A DNA stretch of 14,797 bases. It comes from Candidatus Aminicenantes bacterium UBA4820 (GTDB taxonomy: Bacteria > Acidobacteriota > UBA4820). The notes beneath the pieces are model-generated. The model saw only the letters and a list, made by a program, of their open reading frames with translations, was not told where the DNA came from and did no database searches. Position 1 is the stretch's first letter. The number at the start of each line of letters is the position of its first letter. The translations under genes and the position numbers were made by a program. Shown piece after piece: positions 5,624-14,704 of this stretch. The stretch is taken from positions 23,519-38,315 of the forward strand of contig DHFQ01000056.1 in the NCBI GenBank assembly GCA_002402325.1. Reading direction: 5' to 3'.

Positions 5624-8600
5624 ATGAAGAAAAAAAATCTTTTGCTTGGTTTCATTATTTTTCTTTTTTGTTTTCAAGTTTTTCCTTCAGATTCATATTT
5701 CGAAAGAAGTGCAAACGATTGGCTATTGAAATCTTTTGATTGCAGAAACGATGTGAAGTCGCTTGCCTATCTTTCATCATTCAATCAACTTTTTAATTTT
5801 TATAACGAAGATGAGGTCTTAGATATTCTTGAAAAAATTATAAAAGCGCCCGATTCTCATCCGCTTTTAGTTGCAATGGCAAGGAATGAAAAAAGGTTTA
5901 TTTTGACGATGAAAGGGAAATTTCCAGAGGTAAAAGAGAGTTTGAATCAGGATTGTTTTATTACAGATTTTTTAATCCTTGCACCATTTTCAAATGAAAA
6001 TAAAGAGGGGTTAAAAACAACTTACGATGTTGAAAACGACCTCGATTTTAGAAAGAAATATAGCGGGTATGAAGGAAGGGAAGTATCTTTCAGAAAACTG
6101 CCTCACTTTGAATATACATCTAATATCCTTCTTGACAATTTCGTCGATCCAGGTGATAAAACAACTGCTTACCTTTGCTCCTTTCTGTTCTCTCCAATCA
6201 CTCAAAATTGTGTGCTGAGATGTTCATTCAACGGAGCCTTCAAAATATTTTTGAATGGTGAAGAGGTTGGAGTTTCCGAAAATTACAACATTCCAACCTT
6301 TGACCAATATTCTTTTAAAGCAAAACTCTCATCAGGATACAACATTTTAATGATAAAAAGTTGCAATTCTGATAGTTACTGGCAGTTAAGAATGAGAATC
6401 ACTGACGGAAAGGGAAGTCCGCTTAGGGGGATTAGAATAACAAATGATGAAAGCAAAGTTACAGAGTCGGTTAGAAGCATTCTAAAGAAAGAAGGTAGGG
6501 CTAATGACAATTTCAAATTCATCAACCCATTAGAAGAACTTAAAGAAAGGGCGAATGGTGGTAATGCTGAAGATATCTTTCTTTATGCACTTTATCTATT
6601 TGGGACAAAGTGCTTTGACAAAAACGATCCAAAAGACCTTGAGGAGTTCAAATCAATAATTGATAAAGGGGAAGGTTTTGATAATGTCAGTTATTTTGCC
6701 GGAAAAAGTGAAAGCGATTTCAACAGGGCAAGAGATTACTATGAAAAGGGTTCAAAAGAGGGAAATTACAGATTTGAATCGCTTTTTGAACTATATAATT
6801 ACTATAAGAATAGAAGTATGCCTTTAAAGGCAATGGAATATTTAAACTCACTTTTTGAAATGGAAAGGGAGAATCTTATCTTAAGAATTGAAAAACTCTA
6901 CCTTTTAAGGTCATCTTCTATTTTGGCACCTTTGACCTTAAATGAAATTCAAAAAATATATCTTGAAAATAAAGATGATTACAATGTTTTAAAGGCTGCT
7001 CTTGATTTTACAGATGACGATAATTTTCAAGGCAAAATAAAACTTCTATCAAATTATAAGAAGATAAGATTTGATAGGTTTGTCTTTTCAGAATTGTTTA
7101 GAACCTATTCAACTACCTCAAGAAAAGAAGAAGCGATAGCAACTTTGAAAGAATATTTGGGTAAATTTCCTTATGAAAGAGACTTTATCTTTACACTCTG
7201 CAAATATGAGAAGGATGTGGGATTTTATAAGGAGGCAAAGGAAGAGATTGAATATGTTCTTAAGTATGCACCGGATTGGGATTCGGGTCATCAACTATTG
7301 GGCGAGTGTCTTTTAAAACTTGGCTTTAAGGAGGAAGCTATATTAGAATTTGAAAAATCATTAACTCTGAATCCCCAGAATGATGACCTTAAAAGAAGGA
7401 TAACCTATATGAAACCAGAGGAGGAATCTTTCTATCTAAAATATAAAATTGATGACAATGAAATAGATGAACCTATGGAAAAATATGAATCAGAGCCACT
7501 TCAAATCCTTCTTGATAACACATATACCGTGGTGGAAAAATCAGGTCTTTCAACAAGATATTCCCAATATGTTGCAAAGGTCCAATCAGCCTATGGTGTG
7601 CAGATTATTTCTACCTACCCAATTACTTATGACCCCGATTGGCAGGATGTGAGAGTTCTTGAAGCATACGCATTAAGAGAGGATGGGACAAAATTGAGGG
7701 CTGATTCTTATTCAACATCATATTTATCAGACACAAGGTATCAGTTATATTACAGAAACAAGCAACTTGTTTTGTATTTTTCAGGATTAAAAAAGGGAGA
7801 TATCGTCCATTATGAATACATTATGACGGATAAAATTGGGGCAAAAACCTTTGGCAATTATTTTGGTGATATAGTTCCATTTAAGTCCTACTATCCAATC
7901 TTAAAGAAGACATACATTCTTAAAGTTCCTGAATCGCTAAAGATATCATATAAGAATGTAAATGGAGATGTTGAACAAAGTGTTGCAAAGACAGGGGAAT
8001 GTAACCTTTATATTTGGTCCAAAAAAGATATTCCCGCTATAAAAGATGAACCTTATTCCCCGGGGTTTAGTGAAATATTTCCCTATATTCATATTTCCAC
8101 TTTTACAAGTTGGGAAGAGTTAGGAAAGTGGTACTCATCTTTTATCAAGGATCAATGGGAACTTTCAAAGGAAGCCAAAGACCTTGTAAAAGAGTTGATA
8201 AAAGATAAGACTTCTACAGTTGAGAAGGTGAAGGCTATACACGGATGGGTTGCAAAAAACACCCACTATGTTGGTTTAGAATTTGGCGTTCACGGTTACA
8301 AACCATACAAAGCAAGTAGAATATTTGAAAGAAGATTCGGAGATTGTAAAGATAAAGCGCTTCTTCTTTGTGCAATGCTAAAAGAAGCGGGGATTGATGC
8401 TGATATGGTTTTAGTTAGAACGAAAAATCTTGGTTTAATGGTTGAAAAAAGTCCCGTGTCTCTTGCGACTTTCAACCATGCAATAGCATATATTCCTCTA
8501 CTTGACATTTTTCTTGATGGAACCGCAGAATTTTCAGGAATAAATGAACTTCCCTACCTTGACCAGGGAATTGATGTTCTTGTTGTTGGTTCAGATGGAA

Positions 8601-9271
8601 ACGCTGAAGTGAAAAGGACAAAAGAAAATTCTCCAGAAGAAAACCTCTTTTATGCAAACTACAATTTCAATTTAGTCAAGGGAGAAGATGAGGTTGAGGC
8701 GGCAGGAACATATATTTTGAGCGGAGTTGAATGCGCAATGTTGAGGCAGAATTTTCAAAACGAAGAAAAAAGAAGGGAAGTTCTTGAAAAGCAACTGTCA
8801 AGAAATTATCCATTTTCCAGAATGGTAGAGACCAGATTCAGTGGGATCGATGACCTCAACCAGAATATTGAGATAAATTTCAAGGGGAGTATGAGAAATA
8901 TTTTCAACCCTTCTTCAAGAAATGGAATTCTTGCAAATATCTGGATGGGAAGTGTCCAGCTTGCAAGTACCTATACTCCACTTTCTACAAGAAAGTTCCC
9001 CATTGTCCTTCCTTATGCTACAAAACAGGTTTATGAAATTACCTATACATCTAAAACTGGATTTTCTGGATTCAGGTTGGAACCAAAAGAAATCTCTACA
9101 AAATTTGGAAGTTATAAAAGAGAAGTTTCTAAAGAAGGAAATAACATTTTGGTTAAGTCAGAATTGATTTTATCGGGCGCAAAAGTCGAGGTTGATGATT
9201 ACTTGAATTTCAAGGAGTTCCTGAACCAGATAGACAAAGCGACACAGGAAAGGATTGAGATAAAGTGGTGA
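5624..9271 (+). CDS. Exported TPR/DUF3857/transglutaminase-like protein, catalytically intact
   Basis: A 1215-residue protein with a signal peptide ('MKKKNLLLGFIIFLFCFQVF', cleavage near residue 22). Likely domains: a beta-sandwich region resembling PA14/CBM folds (about 160-265, with 'FKIFLNGEEV'); TPR-like helical repeats (about 360-595); DUF3857 (about 630-800); transglutaminase core (about 835-970); and a C-terminal DUF3858-like beta domain (about 1005-1215). The transglutaminase triad is complete: C908 in 'RRFGDCKDKALLL', H952 in 'FNHAIAY', D965 in 'FLDGTAEF'. Proteins of this fold make or break amide bonds; the substrate of this family is largely unknown, and peptide or envelope processing is only a guess. 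GGAGAG at 5615-5620 is three bases before the ATG. The gene follows DUF4388 by 21 bases and overlaps the next gene, its degenerate paralogue. Confidence 0.88.
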   Translation: MKKKNLLLGFIIFLFCFQVFPSDSYFERSANDWLLKSFDCRNDVKSLAYLSSFNQLFNFYNEDEVLDILEKIIKAPDSHPLLVAMARNEKRFILTMKGKFPEVKESLNQDCFITDFLILAPFSNENKEGLKTTYDVENDLDFRKKYSGYEGREVSFRKLPHFEYTSNILLDNFVDPGDKTTAYLCSFLFSPITQNCVLRCSFNGAFKIFLNGEEVGVSENYNIPTFDQYSFKAKLSSGYNILMIKSCNSDSYWQLRMRITDGKGSPLRGIRITNDESKVTESVRSILKKEGRANDNFKFINPLEELKERANGGNAEDIFLYALYLFGTKCFDKNDPKDLEEFKSIIDKGEGFDNVSYFAGKSESDFNRARDYYEKGSKEGNYRFESLFELYNYYKNRSMPLKAMEYLNSLFEMERENLILRIEKLYLLRSSSILAPLTLNEIQKIYLENKDDYNVLKAALDFTDDDNFQGKIKLLSNYKKIRFDRFVFSELFRTYSTTSRKEEAIATLKEYLGKFPYERDFIFTLCKYEKDVGFYKEAKEEIEYVLKYAPDWDSGHQLLGECLLKLGFKEEAILEFEKSLTLNPQNDDLKRRITYMKPEEESFYLKYKIDDNEIDEPMEKYESEPLQILLDNTYTVVEKSGLSTRYSQYVAKVQSAYGVQIISTYPITYDPDWQDVRVLEAYALREDGTKLRADSYSTSYLSDTRYQLYYRNKQLVLYFSGLKKGDIVHYEYIMTDKIGAKTFGNYFGDIVPFKSYYPILKKTYILKVPESLKISYKNVNGDVEQSVAKTGECNLYIWSKKDIPAIKDEPYSPGFSEIFPYIHISTFTSWEELGKWYSSFIKDQWELSKEAKDLVKELIKDKTSTVEKVKAIHGWVAKNTHYVGLEFGVHGYKPYKASRIFERRFGDCKDKALLLCAMLKEAGIDADMVLVRTKNLGLMVEKSPVSLATFNHAIAYIPLLDIFLDGTAEFSGINELPYLDQGIDVLVVGSDGNAEVKRTKENSPEENLFYANYNFNLVKGEDEVEAAGTYILSGVECAMLRQNFQNEEKRREVLEKQLSRNYPFSRMVETRFSGIDDLNQNIEINFKGSMRNIFNPSSRNGILANIWMGSVQLASTYTPLSTRKFPIVLPYATKQVYEITYTSKTGFSGFRLEPKEISTKFGSYKREVSKEGNNILVKSELILSGAKVEVDDYLNFKEFLNQIDKATQERIEIKW

Positions 9272-12200
9272 AAAAAAGATTACTTACACTCTTTTTGTTG
9301 TTAATTTCTTTTTTCTTGTTTTCAGAGGAGGCAAAAACCTCTTATTTTGAAAAAATAGTAGATAATCCATCAATTTCTGAATCACTCAAAATCCTTGAAG
9401 ATGGTAAAGAAAAAGGAGAATTAAATCCAACTGATTATCTTTTGATATACTTTCTTAACAAGGCTCAAGGAGAAAGAGAAAAAGCAATACTCAACGCAAT
9501 TGATGGTTTTGAGCAATCAAACGATTTCTATCAATCTTTTCCACTTTCTTTTATCGTAGATACAGAGATGAACTACGACAAAGTCGTTGAGCAAATCTCT
9601 TTTGAAAGGCTAAAAGGAAAGGCGGATAAGGAGACAAATCCTTTATTGAGGTACAACTATTTGAGGTCTTTGTACTATCTTAATTTTTCAAAGGGAGAGA
9701 AGGATAAATTAACATCAACTCTTGATGAATGTGGGATTCCACCGGGATTTTTTTACAGGATGGTTGATGATCAACTTCCAAGGATCAATTTTTATAAAAT
9801 GAAATTCTCTGAACTTGATGAGGGAAAAATGCAATATTGCAACAGAAATGCTTTTTCTCTTTCAATTCCTTCATCTCTTGTAAATGTCAAAGGGGATGCT
9901 CTTTTCTTTGATAAGATTCCTTTTAACCTTGATAGTGATTCAAATATATCTCTGAGAATTTATTCACCATACCCTTTAAGAATGTTCATTGATGGGAAAG
10001 AGGTTTTTTTAAAGGATGTCTTTGAAAAAATTCTTCCACCCATTGATCTCCTTAATGTTGATTTAGGCGCAGGTAATCATATTCTCTCTGTTCTTTTTTA
10101 TGCTCCTACCTCTTCTTCTGGTTTTAATCTTTCATTTCTTAAAAATGATAAAAGCAAAATAACTTTCCTGAATGAAATCCCAAAAATTGAAATAAAGAGT
10201 GATTTAAAATTTTCTTTGCCAAAAGACCTTTTTAAATCGGGTGTTGATTTAAACTCCCGTATTATTAGATTTTTAGATGCTTATGCGATAGGGGATTTTT
10301 CAGAGGCAAAGGTGGTTTTAGATGATTTGCTTCAAGAACACTCAGACAGTGCAATTTTGAATGTCCTTAACTACAATCTCTACCTTGATAATTCTACCTT
10401 TTTCCCACAGGGCTATGTATTATCAGCGGGGGAAAAAAGCGTAGATCTTCTTCTCAAAAATGACTTTACTGTTCCTGAACTTAAATATTTTTCGCTATAT
10501 TTGAAGTCTAAATCTTCAACAACTGATGAAATTCTATCAGGTTTAAAAGAGTTAACCGAAAACTTTCCAAAAGATTCAAGATGGTTTGTGCAACTCGCTA
10601 TAGAACTGCAATCATCAAATTTTGATGAAGAAGCGGAAGAGGTTCTTTTAAAGGCTGAAGAAATATTTCCTGAAACATCTTCTATTGAAGATGAAGTTAT
10701 AAACTTTTACACCTCTAAAGGTGATTACGAAAAAGCCTATTCACGCCTCGAAAAATTGGGAAAGGAGAAGAATGTCTATTCTCAACTTGAAAACTATTAT
10801 GCATCAATTGGAGATTATTCAAAAGCGATTGAATATCTCTCTAAGGAAATTTCTTTGCAGGGAAACTTTGACCTCTATTATGAAAGGACTCTTTTAAATT
10901 ATTTGATTAAAATGGAGAAGTACGAGGAGGCGATGAAAGTAGCAGACACTCTTGTTGATGCAAATCCAACATCCGATAATTTCCTCTCTTCAAAAGGTAA
11001 AGTTCTATTTTTATTGGGGAAAAAAGATGAGGCTATGGAAGTTTTCAGGTCAATTAAAGAAAGAAATCCGTCCTATTTTGGGGTTGATTATCTCAATTGG
11101 CTAATGGGAAAGGAACTTCCCTTTGATAAGGAGAGAATCTCTTACTATGATGCGGTAAATAATTATAAAGATAAGCCTGAAGGGGCGTCATCTGCTAATA
11201 TTTTAGACCATCAGATTACCCTTGTTCAAAAGGATGGTTCATCAATTGAAAGATATCACGGAATAATAAAAATTTATGATAAAGACGGAGTTGAAAAGGA
11301 GGGGGAACAGCAATTTCCTGCTGATTATCTACTTTCTTTGAGGACAATTAAACCTGATGGAAGAGTTGTCGAGCCAGAATATGTTCCCTATAAAAAGACG
11401 ATTGGAATGTCTGGGCTTGAAGTCGGAGACATTATTGAATATGAATATTTTTCATTAAATCCTCCAAACGATATAAAAAATGATTCATACTACACGCCCT
11501 ATATTTTTCTTTTTCAGGATGTTGAGAAGCCTTTTTATCACACATCCTGGACAATAAAATATCCCGAAAACTTCAATATGCAATTTTATGAACAAAATCT
11601 TCCCTTGCCACCTCTTGAATATAAGGAAGATAAACTTAAAGTAAAGAAATACGATTATAATGAAATGTCAAGAGTTGCCTTTGAGCCCCTTTCACCTTTT
11701 AAAAATCTATATCTTCCCCTTGTTGATGCAGTTTCAGGTATTACATGGAATGACCTCTTTTTATATTTGCAAAACCAGTTTGTGGGTGTCTATCCAACGA
11801 GTAAAGAGATTGATAAGAAAGCAATGGAACTTACAGAAGGAACAAACAGTGTTGAAACAAAAGTTGAAAGGATAACAGATTTTGTTATGGGAGAAATAAG
11901 TGGAGAAGGTGAAAGGTGGGGTGACCCAACTGAAACACTACTTATGAAACAGGGAAACAGATTTCAACTTACACTATCACTTCTAAAAAGCGCTAAAATT
12001 GACTTTGATGTAATATTTGCTCAAAGCCCTGAAACTAAATTTGATAAAAATCGACTTCCAACACAAGGCAAATACACGATTCCAATACTAAAAATAAAAG
12101 TTGCAAAACCGTTCTACATCTACCTTGAAGAGGCATACAGAGATATAACAATCTTGCCGTGGTTTTTACAGGGTGCGGAGGCTATAAACTTATCAAACGA

Positions 12201-12882
12201 TAGTTTTAAGACTGAAACAATCCCCTCAGACCTTTCTTTGTGGAAATCTTCGCTTCAAAAAGAGGTAAGAAATCTTGATAAAGATGGCAATCTGAAGGTT
12301 GATATTGAGGAATCTCTTGATCCTGACCAGAGTTCGCAATTAAGGAGTCTATTAAAAAAACTTGAAAAAAGTAGATGGCAGGAAGTTTTACAGATGGCGT
12401 TTTCTCAACAGTTTGGAAACGCAGAAATTGATAATTACGACTTTGTCAATCTTGAAGAGATAAAGAAGCCACTTATTTTAAAGGCATCAATATCAATTTC
12501 ATCTTATGCAGTAAAAGAGGGCAACAATCTTAAGGCACAACAACTCTTTGATAAATTTGAACTTGCCAAAAACCTTTCAGGGCTTAAGGAAAGAAAACTC
12601 CCTATTGAAATCTCCTCTCCAATAATAATGAATCAAGAATTTATCTTTACTTTTCCTGAAGGGAAGATTTCCGCATTTTATACAAAGAAGAAAAAACTTA
12701 CCTCAAAATTTGGGGATTATTCACTTGAAATTAAAGAAAAAAGGAATACCATCATTGTCAAAAGAAATCTCTATCTTGGCAACCAGATTATTGAGCCAGA
12801 AGAGTACAATGAGTTTGCGAAATTCTTGAGAGAAATTGATGAGGCTGAAAACTCCAACTTTTCTTTAGAGTTGAAACAATAA
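9265..12882 (+). CDS. Exported TPR/DUF3857 protein with a degenerate (pseudo-)transglutaminase domain
   Basis: About 1205 residues, a paralogue of the preceding protein with the same order: signal peptide (to about residue 20), 'TSYFEK' after it (the neighbour has 'SYFER'), beta-sandwich (about 195-295, 'RMFIDGKEV'), TPR-like repeats (about 335-605), DUF3857 (about 640-800), transglutaminase-like core (about 815-960) and a C-terminal beta domain. The C-termini are clearly alike ('SKFGDY', then 'EYNEFAKFLREIDEA', against 'TKFGSY' and 'LNFKEFLNQIDKA'). At the catalytic positions the triad is lost: 'MKQGNRFQLTLSL' replaces 'GDCKDKALLL' (Cys to Gln896 by alignment), Tyr937 replaces His, and Glu955 replaces Asp. 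It is therefore probably a binding or scaffold partner, not an enzyme. The start is GTG 9265 or, equally likely, GTG 9268, which gives a 4-base GTGA overlap typical of coupled translation; residue numbers here are from 9265. AGGAAAGGA lies upstream. Confidence 0.85.
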   Translation: MVKKRLLTLFLLLISFFLFSEEAKTSYFEKIVDNPSISESLKILEDGKEKGELNPTDYLLIYFLNKAQGEREKAILNAIDGFEQSNDFYQSFPLSFIVDTEMNYDKVVEQISFERLKGKADKETNPLLRYNYLRSLYYLNFSKGEKDKLTSTLDECGIPPGFFYRMVDDQLPRINFYKMKFSELDEGKMQYCNRNAFSLSIPSSLVNVKGDALFFDKIPFNLDSDSNISLRIYSPYPLRMFIDGKEVFLKDVFEKILPPIDLLNVDLGAGNHILSVLFYAPTSSSGFNLSFLKNDKSKITFLNEIPKIEIKSDLKFSLPKDLFKSGVDLNSRIIRFLDAYAIGDFSEAKVVLDDLLQEHSDSAILNVLNYNLYLDNSTFFPQGYVLSAGEKSVDLLLKNDFTVPELKYFSLYLKSKSSTTDEILSGLKELTENFPKDSRWFVQLAIELQSSNFDEEAEEVLLKAEEIFPETSSIEDEVINFYTSKGDYEKAYSRLEKLGKEKNVYSQLENYYASIGDYSKAIEYLSKEISLQGNFDLYYERTLLNYLIKMEKYEEAMKVADTLVDANPTSDNFLSSKGKVLFLLGKKDEAMEVFRSIKERNPSYFGVDYLNWLMGKELPFDKERISYYDAVNNYKDKPEGASSANILDHQITLVQKDGSSIERYHGIIKIYDKDGVEKEGEQQFPADYLLSLRTIKPDGRVVEPEYVPYKKTIGMSGLEVGDIIEYEYFSLNPPNDIKNDSYYTPYIFLFQDVEKPFYHTSWTIKYPENFNMQFYEQNLPLPPLEYKEDKLKVKKYDYNEMSRVAFEPLSPFKNLYLPLVDAVSGITWNDLFLYLQNQFVGVYPTSKEIDKKAMELTEGTNSVETKVERITDFVMGEISGEGERWGDPTETLLMKQGNRFQLTLSLLKSAKIDFDVIFAQSPETKFDKNRLPTQGKYTIPILKIKVAKPFYIYLEEAYRDITILPWFLQGAEAINLSNDSFKTETIPSDLSLWKSSLQKEVRNLDKDGNLKVDIEESLDPDQSSQLRSLLKKLEKSRWQEVLQMAFSQQFGNAEIDNYDFVNLEEIKKPLILKASISISSYAVKEGNNLKAQQLFDKFELAKNLSGLKERKLPIEISSPIIMNQEFIFTFPEGKISAFYTKKKKLTSKFGDYSLEIKEKRNTIIVKRNLYLGNQIIEPEEYNEFAKFLREIDEAENSNFSLELKQ

Positions 12883-12888
12883 TTTTTT

Positions 12889-12892
12889 GAGG
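12889..12892 (+). promoter_or_regulatory. Ribosome binding site that fixes the acyl-CoA synthetase start
   Basis: GAGG sits six bases before TTG 12899 and overlaps the alternative TTG at 12887, so it can serve only the downstream start. No comparable site precedes 12887, whose upstream sequence is TAATTTT. Confidence 0.55.
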
Positions 12893-12898
12893 TATCCT

Positions 12899-14704
12899 TT
12901 GGAAATAAAGAACTTAGTTGATATTTACGAAAAATATATTGAAAAATATAGGGAAACTGAAACCTTCATCGGTTTTGATGGCAGAAAATGGCAGGGAATT
13001 TCAGGCAGGCAATTTCAAAAGTTGGGAAGGAATCTTTCCTCATTTTTAAAGTCTCAAGGAGTTGAAAAGGGGGACAAAGTTCTCCTTGTTGCCAACGATA
13101 GGACGGAATGGCATCTATCAGATTATGCGATACTTTCAATCGGTGCAGTGGTTGTACCCGTTTATTCAACCCTGAATGCAAAAGATACTGCATTTATTGC
13201 GGTGCATTCTGAGGCAAAATGTGCAATAGTTTCTTCGCCGCTAATCGCTGATAAACTTTCAGATGGAGAGAAATTTGTCGGCAATTTAAATGAAGTCGTA
13301 GTTATGGAACATAAGTCAAATTTGCGTAGAGAGGGCTTGTTGTACTTTGATGAAGCATTAAAACTGGGTGAAGAGATTTCAATGTCATCAAAAGTGGATA
13401 TGTTGAATGCAAAGATTGATGAGGAAGATATCGCTTCGATAATATACACATCAGGAACAACCGGTGAGATTAAAGGTGTGATTCTATCGCACAAGAATTT
13501 TGTTTCAAATGCGGGTGCCGTTTTAGAAAGATTTGAACTTAGTGATGATGATTGTGCTATGGTATTTCTACCTCTTGCCCACTCTTTTGAGAGGCTTACA
13601 AATTATGCCTATATGTGGGGAGAATTGAAAATATCTTATGCAGAGAGCATTGATAAGTTGATTTCAAATATGCAAGATGTCAAACCAACCATAATTTGCT
13701 CTGTCCCTCGTTTTTTTGAAAAAGTTTATGTAAAAATTATAGAAAACGCTTCTTCGTCCTTTTACCTTAAAAGGAATTTTATTCATTATGGTATGAAAGT
13801 GGCAAAAAAATGGGCTAAATCAAAGACTATGGACAAAAAGATAAATGTTTTTATTTTGGTGATGAAATTCTTTTTTGATTTGACCTTTTATAGAAGGATA
13901 AGGAAAATGTTTGGGGGAAGAATAAGATTCTTTGCATCAGGTGGTGCTCCATTAAATGTTGACCTTCAAGCCTTTTTCTATGGAGTGGGAATAAAAATAA
14001 TCCAGGGTTATGGCTTGACAGAAACATCGCCAATACTCACAGCCGACGATGAAAAAATACACTTTGGTTCAGTTGGAAAACCGCTTTCAAATGTTGAAAT
14101 CAAGATTGCAGAAGATGGGGAAATCCTCGCAAAGGGTCCTAATGTTATGAAAGGCTATTTCAAAAATGAAGAAGATACGAAAGAGAGTTTTACGGAAGAT
14201 GGATTCTTCAAGACAGGAGATATTGGTCATCTTGATAACAAAGGCAGACTTTTCATTACCGATAGGAAGAAAGAAATAATTGTAACTTCTCAAGGAAAAA
14301 ACATTGCCCCTCAAATAATTGAATCACAACTTCTTCAAAATGAATATGTTGCACAAGCGGTGGTTGTTGGAGATAATAAACCCTATCCGGGTGCTTTGAT
14401 TTATCCGAATTGGGATAATGTAATCGCCTATGCGGAGAGAAAAAAAATAAATTTTAACCTGGTGCAAGATTTGATAGAGAATCAGCAAATTAACAATCTT
14501 TTTAAAGATGTGTTAAAAAAGGCAAATGTTCACCTTTCAAGGTTTGAAAGGTTGAGAACTTTTGCCATACTCCCTGAAGAGTTAACCATTGAAAAGGGAG
14601 AAATTACACCCACATTAAAATTAAAAAGAAAAGTAATTCTTCAAAACTATAAATTCCTTGTAGACAAGATGTATTCACATTCAGCAATTGTGGTCACTCA
14701 TTAG
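12899..14704 (+). CDS. Long-chain-fatty-acid--CoA ligase (AMP-forming)
   Basis: A 601-residue ANL-superfamily adenylating enzyme that activates fatty acids with ATP and CoA; cytosolic or membrane-associated. Motifs (numbered from TTG 12899): P-loop 'YTSGTTGEIKG' at 183-193, 'CSVPRFFEKVY' typical of long-chain synthetases at about 267-277, 'GYGLTET' at 370-376, 'KTGD' with D441, 'ITDRKKE' with D455/R456, and the C-terminal catalytic lysine K574 in 'GEITPTLKLKRK'. In the P-loop, isoleucine replaces the usual proline of 'GTTGEPKG'. Length and motif order fit the FadD15-like long-chain group better than short-chain acetyl-CoA synthetases. TTG 12899 is preferred because it has GAGG upstream; an upstream TTG at 12887 would add four residues. 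It follows the pseudo-transglutaminase gene by 16 bases and is the last gene of the apparent operon. Chain-length preference cannot be read from the sequence. A role in lipid supply for an envelope process is inference. Confidence 0.93.
   Translation: MEIKNLVDIYEKYIEKYRETETFIGFDGRKWQGISGRQFQKLGRNLSSFLKSQGVEKGDKVLLVANDRTEWHLSDYAILSIGAVVVPVYSTLNAKDTAFIAVHSEAKCAIVSSPLIADKLSDGEKFVGNLNEVVVMEHKSNLRREGLLYFDEALKLGEEISMSSKVDMLNAKIDEEDIASIIYTSGTTGEIKGVILSHKNFVSNAGAVLERFELSDDDCAMVFLPLAHSFERLTNYAYMWGELKISYAESIDKLISNMQDVKPTIICSVPRFFEKVYVKIIENASSSFYLKRNFIHYGMKVAKKWAKSKTMDKKINVFILVMKFFFDLTFYRRIRKMFGGRIRFFASGGAPLNVDLQAFFYGVGIKIIQGYGLTETSPILTADDEKIHFGSVGKPLSNVEIKIAEDGEILAKGPNVMKGYFKNEEDTKESFTEDGFFKTGDIGHLDNKGRLFITDRKKEIIVTSQGKNIAPQIIESQLLQNEYVAQAVVVGDNKPYPGALIYPNWDNVIAYAERKKINFNLVQDLIENQQINNLFKDVLKKANVHLSRFERLRTFAILPEELTIEKGEITPTLKLKRKVILQNYKFLVDKMYSHSAIVVTH

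Noticed and set aside
8296..8657. Minus-strand open frames within the transglutaminase gene
   Set aside because: They lie opposite the most conserved catalytic part of the plus-strand gene and have no family motifs.
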